Notes under the pieces: generated by a model
The model's database searches: none
The model's input: only the letters and a program-made list of their open reading frames with translations
Told to the model about the DNA's origin: nothing
Assembly: GCF_022664455.2 (NCBI RefSeq)
Contig: NZ_JAKRKC020000001.1
Coordinates: forward strand, 5,461,001-5,525,000
From: Actinomadura luzonensis
GTDB taxonomy: Bacteria; Actinomycetota; Actinomycetes; Streptosporangiales; Streptosporangiaceae
Direction: 5' to 3'
Length of the DNA stretch: 64,000 nt
Program-made: the position numbers and the translations under genes
In this document: positions 32,771-44,200 of the stretch, piece by piece
How positions within the stretch are numbered: position 1 is the stretch's first letter
How the letters are laid out: each line of letters opens with the position of its first letter

Positions 32771-35314
32771 ATGGAAGTCGAGTCATCGATCTGCCTGAGC
32801 GACCTGGTCCCTGCTCTGCGCTGGAGCCGACCACAGCAGGTGGCGGAGGCGCTGGGCGATTCCCGGCTGCCCGCGGGATGGTGGTCCTCCCTTCCGCTGT
32901 CCAAGGCGCTCGGCACGGCGGGGCTCGACTGGATCTGTGAACGGCTCGCCCGGCTGGCCGCCTCCCGCTGGGACCACCTGCCGCTGGCCGACCTGCTGCC
33001 CGCGCTGAGCGTCCACACCGTCGATCCCGCGCTGCCCGGCTGGTCCGAGGCCACCCGTACGGCGGTGATCGGGCTCGGCGGCTGGCAGCGGCTGCGCCGC
33101 CTGTCCCCCAGCGACCTCGGCACCCCGTCGGCGACGCCCGAGGTGGTGGTCACGGCGGTCCTGCGCGAGGTCATCGCCCGCATCCCGGCCGCGCCGGCCG
33201 CGGCCGACCGGCCCGAGGTCACCCGCCCGCTGCAGCGCGGCACCGCCGCGGGCGCGGGGGCCGGCGCCGGGGGTCTCGCCGAGGACCCCAGGAGCACCGG
33301 AGCCTTCCCCGCCGTCGGGCAGAGCGGCCCGTTCGCCGCCCAGCCCGCCACGCCCGGTTCCCCCTTCCCCGCCACCCCGAACGCCCCGCTCCCGGCCGCC
33401 GGCCAGAGCGGGCCGCTGCCCGGCCAGAGCGGGCCGCTGCCCGGCCAGACGGGGCCGCTGCCCGGGCAGAGCGGGCCGTTCGCCGCTCAGGGCAACCCGC
33501 GCCCCGGCCAGGGCACGGCACAACCGGGCAGCGCACAACCGGGCGCCGCACAACCGGGCGCCCAGCAACCCGGAGCCGCACAACCGGGCGCCCAGCAACC
33601 CGGAGCCGCACAGCCCGGCACCACGCCTCCCGGCCTCACGACGCCCGGCACCACAGCGCCCGGCGCCACCCCTTCCGGCACCACGACCCCCGGCACCACG
33701 CCTCCCGGCGCCACGGCCCCCGGCCCGAACTTTGGTCAGCCCGGCCAGAACACGGCCCAGCCCGGCCAGGGCGGCGGGGGTACGTCGTCCGGTCAGCCCG
33801 GCCAGTCCAGTCAGTCCGGTCCGTTCGGCGCGCAGCCGGGCGCCCTCCCCGGCCGTCCCGGCGACCGCGGCACCGGCTCGTTCCCCGCGCAGAGCGGTTC
33901 GTTCCCGGCCCAGAGCGGCTCGTTCCCCGCCCAGCCCCAGAACGGCTCCCCGCGCCAGGGCTTCGCGGGCGACGCCCTCCCGCAGCGCCCGTCCCCGGGC
34001 CAGCCCGCCCAGCCGGCGGGCCAGCCCGACCGCCTGCCGCAGCGTCCGGGAGCGGCCCGGCAGCCCGGTCGCGAGAGCACCGGCTCCTTCCCCGCCTTCT
34101 CGAACGGCCCCCTGCCGAACGGCACCACCCCCAACGGCACGGCGAACGGCGCCCCGAGCCCCGCCTCCCCCGGCGGCCCGAGCACCGGCTCCTTCCCGGC
34201 GGTCCCCGGCGCGGACCCTGCCAAAGCCGCCAAGTCCTCCCCGGTGCCGTTCGACGCCGACCACGCGATGGTCCGCGTCGTCGACAACCTGTTCCGCGGC
34301 CTCGACAAGCTGGAGCTGGCCGTCGCCGTGCACCGGCTGTTCGCCGAGGACCCGGTCAGCCTGCGCACGCTCGCCCACAAGCTGCTGGTCGAGCGCGAGG
34401 CCCTTTCCCACGCTCAGCGCACGGCCGAGGAGCGGGTCCTGACCTGGCTGCGTTCGTCGGAGTCCGCGCCGGTGACCGGGCACATGTTCCGGCTGACGGA
34501 GTGGCTGGGCGCGGCGGCCACCGAGGAGCAGCTGATCGGCGCCGACCCGGCGCACCCGGTGATGGTTCCGTCGCTGCGCACCCCGCTGTGGCGGGTGCTG
34601 GTCACGCTCATGCCCGACCGCCGCCTCCAGGACGGCTGGCTCGTGGTGGGCGACATCCACGGCCTGCAGGCCCGTACGCGGCAGCTCCTGGCCGCCGCCC
34701 CGCCGGACGCCGACCTGGTGGAGCTGATGGCCGAGCTGGGCATCCGCGCCCACTCCGCGAAGGCGTGGCTGGAGGCCCTGCCGCCGGAGTCCGCCGACCC
34801 GATGGCCTCGGCGCCGTCCTCGTCCCAGCCCCTGCCCCGCCGCACCCCCGGCGCGAACGGCCACCACCACCGCGGCGGCCAGCCGATCCCGGCCGCGACG
34901 GCCAGCTCGATCGACCCGTCGGCGGCGCTCGCGACGTTGTCGGCGCTGTCCGGCGGCCGGTCGAACATGCTGCCGAACGGCCTGGTGGCGGGTTCGCCGG
35001 CCACGCCGCCCCCGCCGCTGCCGAGCCCGTCCTCCGACCCGCGCCGCTGGCAGCGCATCGAGGTCACGCCGGAGCACCTGCGCGGCGGCCCGGTGCCGGT
35101 GCCGGAGGGGTACGCGGCCCAGCTCGGCATGCGCCCCGGCACCCTGCTGTCGGTCACGGGGCCCGGCGACAACGCCATCGTCCTGGTGTGGCAGGGTCAC
35201 CAGCCGGTCTTCGACTCCCTCCAGCCGGTCCTCATGCGGCTGAACGCCCGGCCGGGCGACCAGGTGTACGTGACGGTGGACGGCTACCGCCTGGAGGCCC
35301 AGCTCACCGCCTGA
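32771..35314 (+). CDS. Large putative regulator with disordered Gln/Pro/Gly repeat linker
   Basis: 847 residues, not a named family to me. An N-terminal helical domain (about 1-140, SSICLSDLVPALRWSRPQQ, LRRLSPSDLG) is followed by a long disordered region (about 145-490) of GQSGPLP, AQPGA and GTTPPG repeats plus TGSFPA motifs. A second folded part (about 490-660) includes DKLELAVAVHRLFAEDPVSL and LVEREALSHAQRTAEERVL, which looks like a sigma region 4-type helix-turn-helix. A C-terminal beta-rich domain (about 755-847) begins WQRIEVTPEHLRGG. No signal peptide or membrane helix. GGGGAGGATAAGG lies before the ATG. I suspect a transcription-related or condensate-forming protein; this is inference. 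Confidence 0.72.
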   Translation: MEVESSICLSDLVPALRWSRPQQVAEALGDSRLPAGWWSSLPLSKALGTAGLDWICERLARLAASRWDHLPLADLLPALSVHTVDPALPGWSEATRTAVIGLGGWQRLRRLSPSDLGTPSATPEVVVTAVLREVIARIPAAPAAADRPEVTRPLQRGTAAGAGAGAGGLAEDPRSTGAFPAVGQSGPFAAQPATPGSPFPATPNAPLPAAGQSGPLPGQSGPLPGQTGPLPGQSGPFAAQGNPRPGQGTAQPGSAQPGAAQPGAQQPGAAQPGAQQPGAAQPGTTPPGLTTPGTTAPGATPSGTTTPGTTPPGATAPGPNFGQPGQNTAQPGQGGGGTSSGQPGQSSQSGPFGAQPGALPGRPGDRGTGSFPAQSGSFPAQSGSFPAQPQNGSPRQGFAGDALPQRPSPGQPAQPAGQPDRLPQRPGAARQPGRESTGSFPAFSNGPLPNGTTPNGTANGAPSPASPGGPSTGSFPAVPGADPAKAAKSSPVPFDADHAMVRVVDNLFRGLDKLELAVAVHRLFAEDPVSLRTLAHKLLVEREALSHAQRTAEERVLTWLRSSESAPVTGHMFRLTEWLGAAATEEQLIGADPAHPVMVPSLRTPLWRVLVTLMPDRRLQDGWLVVGDIHGLQARTRQLLAAAPPDADLVELMAELGIRAHSAKAWLEALPPESADPMASAPSSSQPLPRRTPGANGHHHRGGQPIPAATASSIDPSAALATLSALSGGRSNMLPNGLVAGSPATPPPPLPSPSSDPRRWQRIEVTPEHLRGGPVPVPEGYAAQLGMRPGTLLSVTGPGDNAIVLVWQGHQPVFDSLQPVLMRLNARPGDQVYVTVDGYRLEAQLTA
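33400..33604 (+). repeat. In-frame tandem repeats inside the large putative regulator gene
   Basis: A 21-bp unit (encoding GQSGPLP) is repeated almost four times at 33400-33483. A perfect 30-bp unit is tandemly duplicated at 33545-33574 and 33575-33604. All units are multiples of three, so copy-number change keeps the frame. Confidence 0.85.
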
Positions 35315-35331
35315 CCCCGGCCGCGCCTCAC

Positions 35332-35396
35332 CCCGTACGGGAGCGCGGGAGGCGGGCCCGCTCGGCTCACCCGTACGGGAGGCGGGCCCGCTCGGC
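35332..35396. repeat. 30-bp-period direct repeat across the tautomerase stop codon
   Basis: CGGGAGGCGGGCCCGCTCGGC occurs identically at 35346-35366 and 35376-35396, each preceded by the palindrome CCCGTACGGG (35332-35341, 35370-35379). One copy is the tautomerase 3' coding end and the other lies just past its TGA. It may act as a terminator-like structure. Confidence 0.7.
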
Positions 35397-35870
35397 CCGG
35401 GCGGCGGCGATGCGCTGCGCCGCGAGCGCCCGCGCCCGCCCGCCGTCGCTGCCGGTGAGCCGCGTCAGGATCGACGCCAGCGGCGTGATCCGCCCCTGCC
35501 CGCCCCAGCGCCCCTCGGGGATCTCGGTCGGGAACACCCACACCCGGCCCGCGTCCCGCGGCCAGGCGCCGTCCTCGGCGTCCAGGATCGCCTCGGTGAC
35601 CTCGGCGACCACGGCGGCCCGCGCCTCCTCGTCGAGCTGCCCCTCGGGGACGGAGGGGACGACCTTGTAGCGCGGGGCGTCCGCCGGCGCCCCGCCGACG
35701 TACACCGCGGCCGGCCGGTGCAGGAACACCCAGGAGACGGACCGTGTCACCGGGTCGGCCGGGTCGAACCCCTCGTGGCGGATCAGGATCTCGGTGAGCC
35801 GGTTCACCAGCGCCGCTTCCGCCTCGCGGCCGAGCGCGCCGTCGGGGATGTACACGTCGAGCATGGGCAT
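35367..35870 (-). CDS. Tautomerase-superfamily protein
   Basis: 167 residues. The chain starts MPMLDVYIPDGALG, so after Met removal Pro would be the N-terminal catalytic base typical of 4-oxalocrotonate tautomerase relatives. Two tautomerase-like halves are visible (residues 1-75 and about 76-150), with VFLHRPAAVYVGGAP in the first and RVWVFPTEIPEGRWGGQG in the second. The substrate is unknown; relatives act in aromatic or haloacid breakdown. It is divergent from an HxlR regulator, 92 bp away, which probably controls it. The 3' end sits in a direct repeat, so the last residues (RAERARLPYG) arise from repeated DNA. Confidence 0.82.
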   Translation of the reverse strand: MPMLDVYIPDGALGREAEAALVNRLTEILIRHEGFDPADPVTRSVSWVFLHRPAAVYVGGAPADAPRYKVVPSVPEGQLDEEARAAVVAEVTEAILDAEDGAWPRDAGRVWVFPTEIPEGRWGGQGRITPLASILTRLTGSDGGRARALAAQRIAAARAERARLPYG

Positions 35871-35962
35871 GACCGTCCTCCTGGATTTAATTCAGCAACT
35901 TAGCGCGACGACCGTACGGAGGCTGAGGAGCAGATGTCAACCCAGGGGGTTATGATCGCCTC

Positions 35963-36469
35963 GTGCAGACGCAGCGCATCGACCCGGCGAACTGTTCGGT
36001 GGCCCGTGCCCTGGCGGTGGTGGGCGAGCGCTGGTCGCTGCTGATCGTGCGCGAGGCGCTGGACGGGGCGCGCCGCTTCCAGGAGTTCCGTACGCGCCTC
36101 GGCATCGCCAGCAACCTCCTCGCGACCCGGCTCGACACCCTCGTGGCCGCGGGAGTGCTGCGGCGCGTCCCGTACCAGGACCCGGGCGACCGGCGGCGCT
36201 TCGAGTACCGGCTGACCAGGCAGGGGCTCGACCTGCGGCCCACGCTGATCGCGCTGCTCGAATGGGGCGACAAGTACCTCGCGGACCCGGAAGGGCCCTC
36301 GGTCGTCGTCCGCCACCGGCCCGACGACGAGCAGGACGCCTGCGAGGAGCCGGTCAGGGTCACGCTCGAATGCGCCGCCGGGCACACCCACCTGCCGTCC
36401 GACGCCGTCTACCGCGCCCCCGGCCCGGCCGCCCGCTTCCTCACCGACCCCGCACCGCCACCCCGCTGA
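35963..36469 (+). CDS. HxlR-family regulator (copy 1)
   Basis: 168 residues. The winged helix-turn-helix (about 10-105) has the HxlR pattern CSVARALAVVGERWSLLIVREAL with the lone Cys near the start, then FQEFRTRLGIASNLLATRL. A C-terminal extension carries a further Cys pair (EDACEE-like region and LECAAGHTH), which could bind metal or sense oxidants. The GTG start at 35963 lies 92 bp from the divergent tautomerase ATG. The gap holds the imperfect repeat AACCC-AGG-GGGTT near 35940. The MFS gene follows 82 bp downstream in the same direction, so both neighbours are plausible targets. It is a paralogue of the HxlR at 40756. Confidence 0.87.
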   Translation: MQTQRIDPANCSVARALAVVGERWSLLIVREALDGARRFQEFRTRLGIASNLLATRLDTLVAAGVLRRVPYQDPGDRRRFEYRLTRQGLDLRPTLIALLEWGDKYLADPEGPSVVVRHRPDDEQDACEEPVRVTLECAAGHTHLPSDAVYRAPGPAARFLTDPAPPPR

Positions 36470-36551
36470 CCGGCCCCGCCGACCGGCCCGCCACGCGGCG
36501 ATGCGCGAACTCCCGCCCTCCCCCCACCACGCACGCACGCGAAGGAGTTCC

Positions 36552-37748
36552 ATGACCCCCCGTCCCGCCCCGGCCGAGCAGCGCACCCCCTGGGGCACGA
36601 TCACCCTCGTCTACCTCGGCGGCGTCGTCGCGGCCATGAGCCTCGGCAAGTTCGCCCCGGTGGGGCCGGCGGTGACGGCCGAGCTGGGGCTGTCGCTGGC
36701 GCAGCTCGGCTGGGTGATCTCCACGGTGGTCGGCGTCGGGGCCGTCGCCGGTCTGCCGGCCGGCTACCTGGTCCGCCGGTACGGCACCGACCGCTCCCTG
36801 GTCGCCGGGCTCGTGCTGGTGGCGGCGGCGAGCGGCGCGGGCGCGGCGGCGGGCGGCTACGCCTGGCTGCTGGTCGCCCGGGGCGTCGAGGGCGTCGGCT
36901 ACCTGCTGGTCACCATCGCCTGCCCGGCGCTGATCGTACGCCTGGCGCGCGACCGGGACCGCGGCACCGCCCTGTCGATCTGGGCCACGTTCGTCGCGGT
37001 GGGGCTGGGCGCGAGCACGCTCGCCGGTGGCGTGATCGGCGGCGCCGCCGGGTGGCGCGGCTGGATCGGCGTGCTCGCCGCGCTCACGCTCGGGACGGCG
37101 GTGGTGGTACGGGCCCGGCTGCCGCGCGAGGCCGCCCGGCGGCCGGAGGCGGGGGCCGTTCCCCGGGCCCGGGCGCTGGTCTGGCCGGGCGTGCTCGCCG
37201 CGGGGTTCTGCCTGACGGCGCTCATGACCATTCCGGTGATCGTCCTGCTGCCGACGATCCTGGTCGAGCGGCACGGCCACTCGGCGGCGTCGGCGGGCGC
37301 GGCCACCTCGGTGATCTCGCTGCTCAGCGCGCTCGGCGGGGTGGCCCTGGGGATGCTGCTGCGCCGCGGCACGCCGATCGGCGTCCTCGCGCCGGCCGGG
37401 CTGCTCATCCTGCCGGCGGCCTGGCTCATGTTCGGCGGTCACGGGCCGGGGCCGGCCGTGCTGGCCGGCGCGGGCGTCATCTCGGTCATGAACGGGTTCC
37501 TCGGCGCCCTCGTCTTCGCCGCCCTGCCGCTGCTGCTGGAGCGCCTCGACCACGCCGACGTCGGCAACGGCGTGGTCGCGCAGGCGGGCAGCCTGGGCTC
37601 CCTGCTCGGCCCGCCCCTGTTCGGCCTGGTCGCCGAAGGGGCCGGCCTGCCGGCTCTCGTGCCGGTCATCGCGGCCGGCGTCACGCTGTCCGTCGCCGCG
37701 CTCCTGCTGGCGGGCAGGCGGACGGCACACCCGCTGCCGAGCGCGTGA
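36552..37748 (+). CDS. MFS transporter (drug/metabolite efflux type)
   Basis: 398 residues with about 12 membrane helices. The loop after helix 2 has PAGYLVRRYGTDRSLVAG, a form of the MFS motif A (GxLaDRxGxR). A central cytoplasmic loop rich in Arg/Pro (about 195-215) separates the halves. It probably exports a small organic compound by proton exchange. GGAG lies before the ATG at 36552 (MTPRPAPAEQRTPWG). Located behind an HxlR regulator, which often controls such efflux genes. Substrate not deducible. Confidence 0.86.
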   Translation: MTPRPAPAEQRTPWGTITLVYLGGVVAAMSLGKFAPVGPAVTAELGLSLAQLGWVISTVVGVGAVAGLPAGYLVRRYGTDRSLVAGLVLVAAASGAGAAAGGYAWLLVARGVEGVGYLLVTIACPALIVRLARDRDRGTALSIWATFVAVGLGASTLAGGVIGGAAGWRGWIGVLAALTLGTAVVVRARLPREAARRPEAGAVPRARALVWPGVLAAGFCLTALMTIPVIVLLPTILVERHGHSAASAGAATSVISLLSALGGVALGMLLRRGTPIGVLAPAGLLILPAAWLMFGGHGPGPAVLAGAGVISVMNGFLGALVFAALPLLLERLDHADVGNGVVAQAGSLGSLLGPPLFGLVAEGAGLPALVPVIAAGVTLSVAALLLAGRRTAHPLPSA

Positions 37749-37817
37749 TACCGCCCGGCCCGCGGGAGAGGCGGCGGAAACGCCGAGGAAACACCCGCTG
37801 CCGTAGGACTGGCCCCC

Positions 37818-39416
<1,599 letters not shown>

Positions 39417-39438
39417 CCACCCGCTCCCCGGCCGCGCC

Positions 39439-40662
39439 TCACCGGCAGGGCGGCGCGGCCTGTGCGGCTTCCGGCGCGCGGGCCCCCGGCAGGACGGTCT
39501 CGGGCCCGGCGGTGTCGCGCCGGGTCGCGAGGGCGGTGAGGAGCGCGAGGGCGGCGTAGGCCGCGCCGAGGGCGCTCGCGGCGGGCCAGCCCAGCGCGCT
39601 GGAGGCCCAGGTGGTGGTGATCGCGCCGAGCGCGGAGCCGAGGGAGTAGAAGGCCATGTAGACGCCGATGACGCCGCCGGGGCGGGCGGCGGTGAGCAGG
39701 TGCTGGTTGCTCACGTGGACGGCCTGCACGGCGAAGTCCAGGACGATGACGCCCGCGACCAGCGGCCAGAGCGACCACCCCGCCTGCGCGATGAGCAGCC
39801 ACGAGCCCGTGAGCAGGGCCAGCGACCACAGGGTGACCGGGGACGCGAGCCCCCGGTCGGCCCAGCGTCCGGCCCGGGCCGCGCCCAGCGCCCCGGTGAG
39901 CCCGGCGAGCCCGAACGCGCCGATCCCGGCCGGGCCGAGGTGCCAGGGCGCGGCGCCGAGCGGCAGGGCCAGCCCGCTCCACAAGGTGCCGAACGAGGCG
40001 AACAGGAAGAACGCCACCGCTCCCCTGCCGAGCAGCAGCCGGTCGCTCACCGCCAGCCGGCCCAGCGAGGACAGCACCTGCCCGTACCGGGCCCGGGGCC
40101 GTCGCGCGTCGGCCGGGAGGGTGAGCCGGACGGCGAGCGCGAGCGCCGCGCAGAGCGCCGCGATGCCGGCGTAGACCGCCCGCCAGCCGGTCAGCTCGCC
40201 GAGCGCGCCGGCGAGCAGCCGTGCCCCGAGGATCCCGGCGACCACGCCGGAGGTGACCGCGCCGATGTTGCGGCCGCGTTCCCCGTCCGGGGAGACGGCC
40301 GCGACGTAGGCCACCGTGATCTGGACGACCACGGCGAACAGCCCGGCCAGGGCCAGCCCCGCGATCGCGACGGCCGCGCCGGGCGCGGCGGCGGCCGTCG
40401 CCGCGCCGGTCGCCGTCAGCAGCAGGTGGGCCGTGATGAGCCGGCGGCGGCCGAGCACGTCGCCGAGCGGGACCAGCAGCAGCAGCCCGGCGAGGTAGCC
40501 GATCTGCCCGGCGGCGACCAGCCACCCCAGCGCGCCCTGTCCCAGCCCCAGGTCCTCGCCCGCGGCCTGGAGGACGGGCTGGATGCCGTACACGGCCGAC
40601 ACCGCCGCCGCGCACACCAGCGCGAGCAGGGCCCGCCGCCTTCCGGTCAGTCCTGACGCCAT
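39439..40662 (-). CDS. MFS transporter (sugar-efflux/drug type)
   Basis: 407 residues and about 12 helices. The first loop has the MFS motif LVPLGDVLGRRRLITAHLLL. Other landmarks are YGIQPVLQAAGEDLGLG near the N-terminus and IVLDFAVQAVHVSNQHLL in the second half, a pattern typical of YnfM/arabinose-efflux-like permeases. The frame stays open upstream, but the ATG at 40662 follows GGGGGG with suitable spacing and gives a normal MASGLTGRRRALLAL start. It is divergent from an HxlR gene whose gap contains two 22-bp direct repeats, so HxlR control is likely. It is convergent with the peptidase gene. Confidence 0.87.
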   Translation of the reverse strand: MASGLTGRRRALLALVCAAAVSAVYGIQPVLQAAGEDLGLGQGALGWLVAAGQIGYLAGLLLLVPLGDVLGRRRLITAHLLLTATGAATAAAAPGAAVAIAGLALAGLFAVVVQITVAYVAAVSPDGERGRNIGAVTSGVVAGILGARLLAGALGELTGWRAVYAGIAALCAALALAVRLTLPADARRPRARYGQVLSSLGRLAVSDRLLLGRGAVAFFLFASFGTLWSGLALPLGAAPWHLGPAGIGAFGLAGLTGALGAARAGRWADRGLASPVTLWSLALLTGSWLLIAQAGWSLWPLVAGVIVLDFAVQAVHVSNQHLLTAARPGGVIGVYMAFYSLGSALGAITTTWASSALGWPAASALGAAYAALALLTALATRRDTAGPETVLPGARAPEAAQAAPPCR

Positions 40663-40676
40663 GCGACCCCCCGATA

Positions 40677-40736
40677 GGTTTCGAAATGCAACTCTTCGGA
40701 CGGTAGGGCATACTGGTTTCAGATTGCAACTCATCG
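40677..40736. promoter_or_regulatory. Paired 22-bp direct repeats between divergent MFS and HxlR genes
   Basis: GGTTTC-N4-TGCAACTC-N-TCG occurs at 40677-40698 and 40715-40736 (18 of 22 identical, 38 bp start to start). They fill most of the 93-bp divergent promoter and are the likely HxlR binding sites. Confidence 0.6.
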
Positions 40737-40755
40737 CACGGGTACGGAGGAGCCG

Positions 40756-41211
40756 GTGGACGTCACACTCGCGGCCGGAGGCGCCTGGACCGATCCGGCC
40801 TGCCCGGTCGCGCGCGCCGTCGACCTGGTCGGCGACCGGTGGAGCCTGCTGATCGTCCGGGACGCCATGGACGGGGCGGCCACCTTCACCGAGTTCCACC
40901 GGCGGCTGGGGATCGCCCGCAACATCCTCACCGACCGGCTGCGGCGGCTCGTCGAGCACGGCGTCCTCAGCAGGAGCGCCGCCGACGGCGACGGACGGCG
41001 GCACGTCTACCGGCTCACCGAGGCCGGGCAGGACCTCTTCACCGCCGTCGTCGCCCTCCGCCAGTGGGGCGAGCGCCACGCCTTCGCCCCGGGCGAGCCG
41101 CACTCGGTGCTGGTGGACGGCCAGGGGCGGGAGCTGCCCGAGCTGCGCCCCCTCGCCCAGGACGGCACGCCGCTCTCCGCCACGACGTCCCGCGTCCGCA
41201 AGACGCTCTGA
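40756..41211 (+). CDS. HxlR-family regulator (copy 2)
   Basis: 151 residues. The winged helix-turn-helix has CPVARAVDLVGDRWSLLIVRDAMDG-type start and FTEFHRRLGIARNILTDRL, closely parallel to the HxlR at 35963. The C-terminus is shorter and lacks the second Cys cluster. The single Cys near residue 16 is the usual redox or electrophile sensor position in this family. The GTG at 40756 follows GGAGGAG. It is divergent from the MFS exporter and probably controls it through the paired repeats at 40677-40736. The inducer is unknown. Confidence 0.87.
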   Translation: MDVTLAAGGAWTDPACPVARAVDLVGDRWSLLIVRDAMDGAATFTEFHRRLGIARNILTDRLRRLVEHGVLSRSAADGDGRRHVYRLTEAGQDLFTAVVALRQWGERHAFAPGEPHSVLVDGQGRELPELRPLAQDGTPLSATTSRVRKTL

Positions 41212-41280
41212 CCGCCCAGCCGAAGGCGGACCGGGCGGCTCCCGGGCTGCGGCGCCCCTTGCGAAAGGCGGACGATCGAG

Positions 41281-44200
41281 TCAGGGCAGGTCGTCGAACA
41301 GGTGGAGGCGGTGGGCGGTGGCGGCGGCCTCGCCGCGGCTGGCGACGCCGAGCTTGGCCAGGATGTTGGAGACGTGCACGCTCACCGTCTTCACCGAGAT
41401 GACCAGCTTCTCGGCGATCTCGCGGTTGCTGTGCCCCTCGGTGACCTCGCGCAGCACCTCCAGCTCGCGCGCCGTCAGCCCGAGCGGCTGCCCCTCCCCC
41501 GCGGGCTCCTCCGCGACGGCCCCGCCACCGCCACCGCCGCCGCCGATGCGGGCGCGGCGCCGGACCGTGTCGAGCTGCTCCAGCAGCGGCGCGGCGCCGA
41601 GCCGGGCGGCCAGCTCGCGCGCCCGTTCGAGCCGCGCCGCCGCCTCCTGCCGGTCGCCCGCCGCCAGCAGCGCCTGCGCCGACGGCAGCAGGCTCCTCGC
41701 CTCCGCGTACGGCTGCCCGAGCGCCACCCAGGCGCGCACCGCGCGCTCCCACGCCTCCACCCGCCAGCCGACCTGTTCCGCGGCGTCGGCGTCGGCGGCG
41801 GCGGCGTGGGCGGCCGGCGTCTCGGGGCCGAGCAGCGCCTCGAACGTGAGCCGCTGCGCCTCCTGCAGGTCGCCCTCGGTGCCGAGCTTGCGGGCCGGCT
41901 CACGCAGCCTGGGCAGCAACGCCGCCGCCCGCGCCCTGATCGCCTCGGACGCCGGCCCGCCGGCGCTCGCGATGCCGGTCAGCAGGCGGGCGAAGCTCAC
42001 CAGGAGCTGCCACACGTAGCGCGGGCTGGACACCAGGTCGCGCTCCTCCAGGGCCCGCGCCACCGCCTCGACCGCCTCGCCGTCCGCGCCGCGCGCCGCC
42101 AGGATCGACACCTCCCGCCGCAGGTGCGGCAGCAGCGTCTGGTCCCGGTACGTGCCCCGCGACAGCACGCTGCGCGAGGCGTTGAGCAGCTGCTCGGCCC
42201 GGTCGAGCTGGCCGCGCGCGAGCGCGATGTCGGTGACGAACCCCTGCAGGCTGGCCCGGTAGGGCGGCGGCGGCGCGAGGTCGAAGGCGTGCTCGACGAC
42301 CTGCAGCGCCTCGTCCCACCGGCCGAGCGAGACCAGCGGCTCGGCGAGGTTGATCGCGAGGAAGGTGCCGGAGGTGCGGGCCAGGCCGTAGTGGGCGGAC
42401 TCCTCGATGCCCTCGCGGGCGACCCGGGCGGCCCGCTCGTGCCAGCCGGCGCCCTCCAGCGCGTCGGACTCGGAGATCGCGCAGCGCATGAGCGCGTTGT
42501 ACGCCTCGCCGTCGGCGGCGATGCGGCGCGCCTCGGCGAACGCCTCGAGCTGGGCCTCGACCTCGGTGTAGCGGAAACGCGCCCAGGTGGCGGTGATGAG
42601 GCTGTGCGCCTCGACGTTGGGGTCGCCGACCACGCGGCCGATGTCGCGGGCCACCTCGGCCGTGGCGATCTTCTCGGTGAGGTCCTCCGGCCGGTAGAGC
42701 ATCCGCGACAGGCTCTCCAGCACCTGCCCGCGCAGCCGGGTGGGCGGCTCGGCGGGCACCAGCGTGGCGGCGCGGCGCAGGTCGTCGAGATTTCCCTCGC
42801 GGCCCAGGTCGTAGCGGGTCAGGCCGCGCTGGCGCAGGATGGCGGCGGTGCGGATCGGGTCGGTCGCGGGGTCGAGCTCGGCCAGCGCGGCCCCGGCCAT
42901 GGCGATGCCGCGTTCGTACTCGCCGGCCAGGTGGGCGACGACGGCGGTGTGGCGGAGCACGTCGAACCGGTCGCGGCCGATGCGCGCGGCGGCGTCGGGC
43001 ACCTGGTCCCACAGCTCCAGGACGCGGGAGAGCATGCGGAGCTGCTCGTCGTAGGCGGTGGAGGTGCGGGCCGCGGCGGCCGCGTGCCAGGCGCTGACCA
43101 GCGCCCAGGTGGCGTCGTGGGCGGCGTGCCAGTGGTGGGCCAGCTCGATCGCGCCGCGCGGGGCGGGCAGGATCGACAGGTCGCGCTCCAGCGCCTCGGC
43201 GTAGCGGGTGTGCAGGCGGGTGTGCTCGCCGGGCAGCAGGTCGTCGTGCAGCGCCTCGCGGATGAGCGCGTGCCGGAAGCTGTAGCCCTCGCCGTCGACC
43301 ACGAGGACGTTGCCCGCGACGGCCGGGCGCAGCGCCCGGGACAGGGCGTTCTCGTCGAGCCCGGCCACGGCCGACAGCAGGTCGTGCTCGATGCGCTGGC
43401 CGCCCGCGCTGGCCACCCGCAGCAGCTCCTGGGTCTCCTCCGGCAGCCGCTCGACGCGGGCCAGCAGCAGGTCGCGCAGCGACTCGGGCAGGTCGCCGCC
43501 GCCCCCGCCCCCGCCCTCGCTGAGCAGCGCCTCGACGAACAGCGGGTTTCCCTCGCTGCGGGCGTAGACGAGGTCCATGTCGGCGGCCGGGAGCTGCCGC
43601 TCCAGGATGCTGGCCGCCTGCGCCACGGCCTCGCGCCGGGTGAGCCTGCGCAGCTCGGCCCTGCTCACCCACTCGACCCGGCTCAGCTCGGCCAGCATGG
43701 GCCGCAGCGGGTGGGTGCGGTGCAGCTCGTCGGTGCGGTAGGTGACGACGAGCAGCAGCCGGCCGGCGGTGCGCTGGTAGCGGACGAGGAAGGACAGCAG
43801 GTCGCGGGTGGAGCGGTCGGCCCAGTGGGCGTCCTCGATGACGAGCACGACCGGGCGGTCGTCGGCCAGCCGCTCCAGCAGGCCGAGCACCAGCTCGAAC
43901 AGGCGGGCCCGGGCCTCGGGGCCGTCCTTGCCCGGCTCGCCGAACTCGGGCAGCAGCCGCGCCAGCGCGCCCGTCGCGCCGCCGGGCACCAGCGCGGCGA
44001 CGCCGTCGTGGCCGAGCCGCCGCACCAGGCCGCGCAGCACGGCGGTGAACGGCGCGAACGGCAGGCCGTCGGTGCCCAGCTCCAGGCAGCCGCCGACGAG
44101 CACCAGGGCGTCGTCGGCGCGGTCGGTGAACTCGACCAGCAGACGCGTCTTGCCGACGCCGGCCTCACCGCCCACGAGGACGGTGGACGACACCCCGGCG

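Noticed and set aside
33400..33604. Regular repeats resembling a CRISPR array.
   Set aside because: The units are contiguous, in frame and encode Gly/Pro/Gln repeats, with no spacers of unique sequence and no cas genes.
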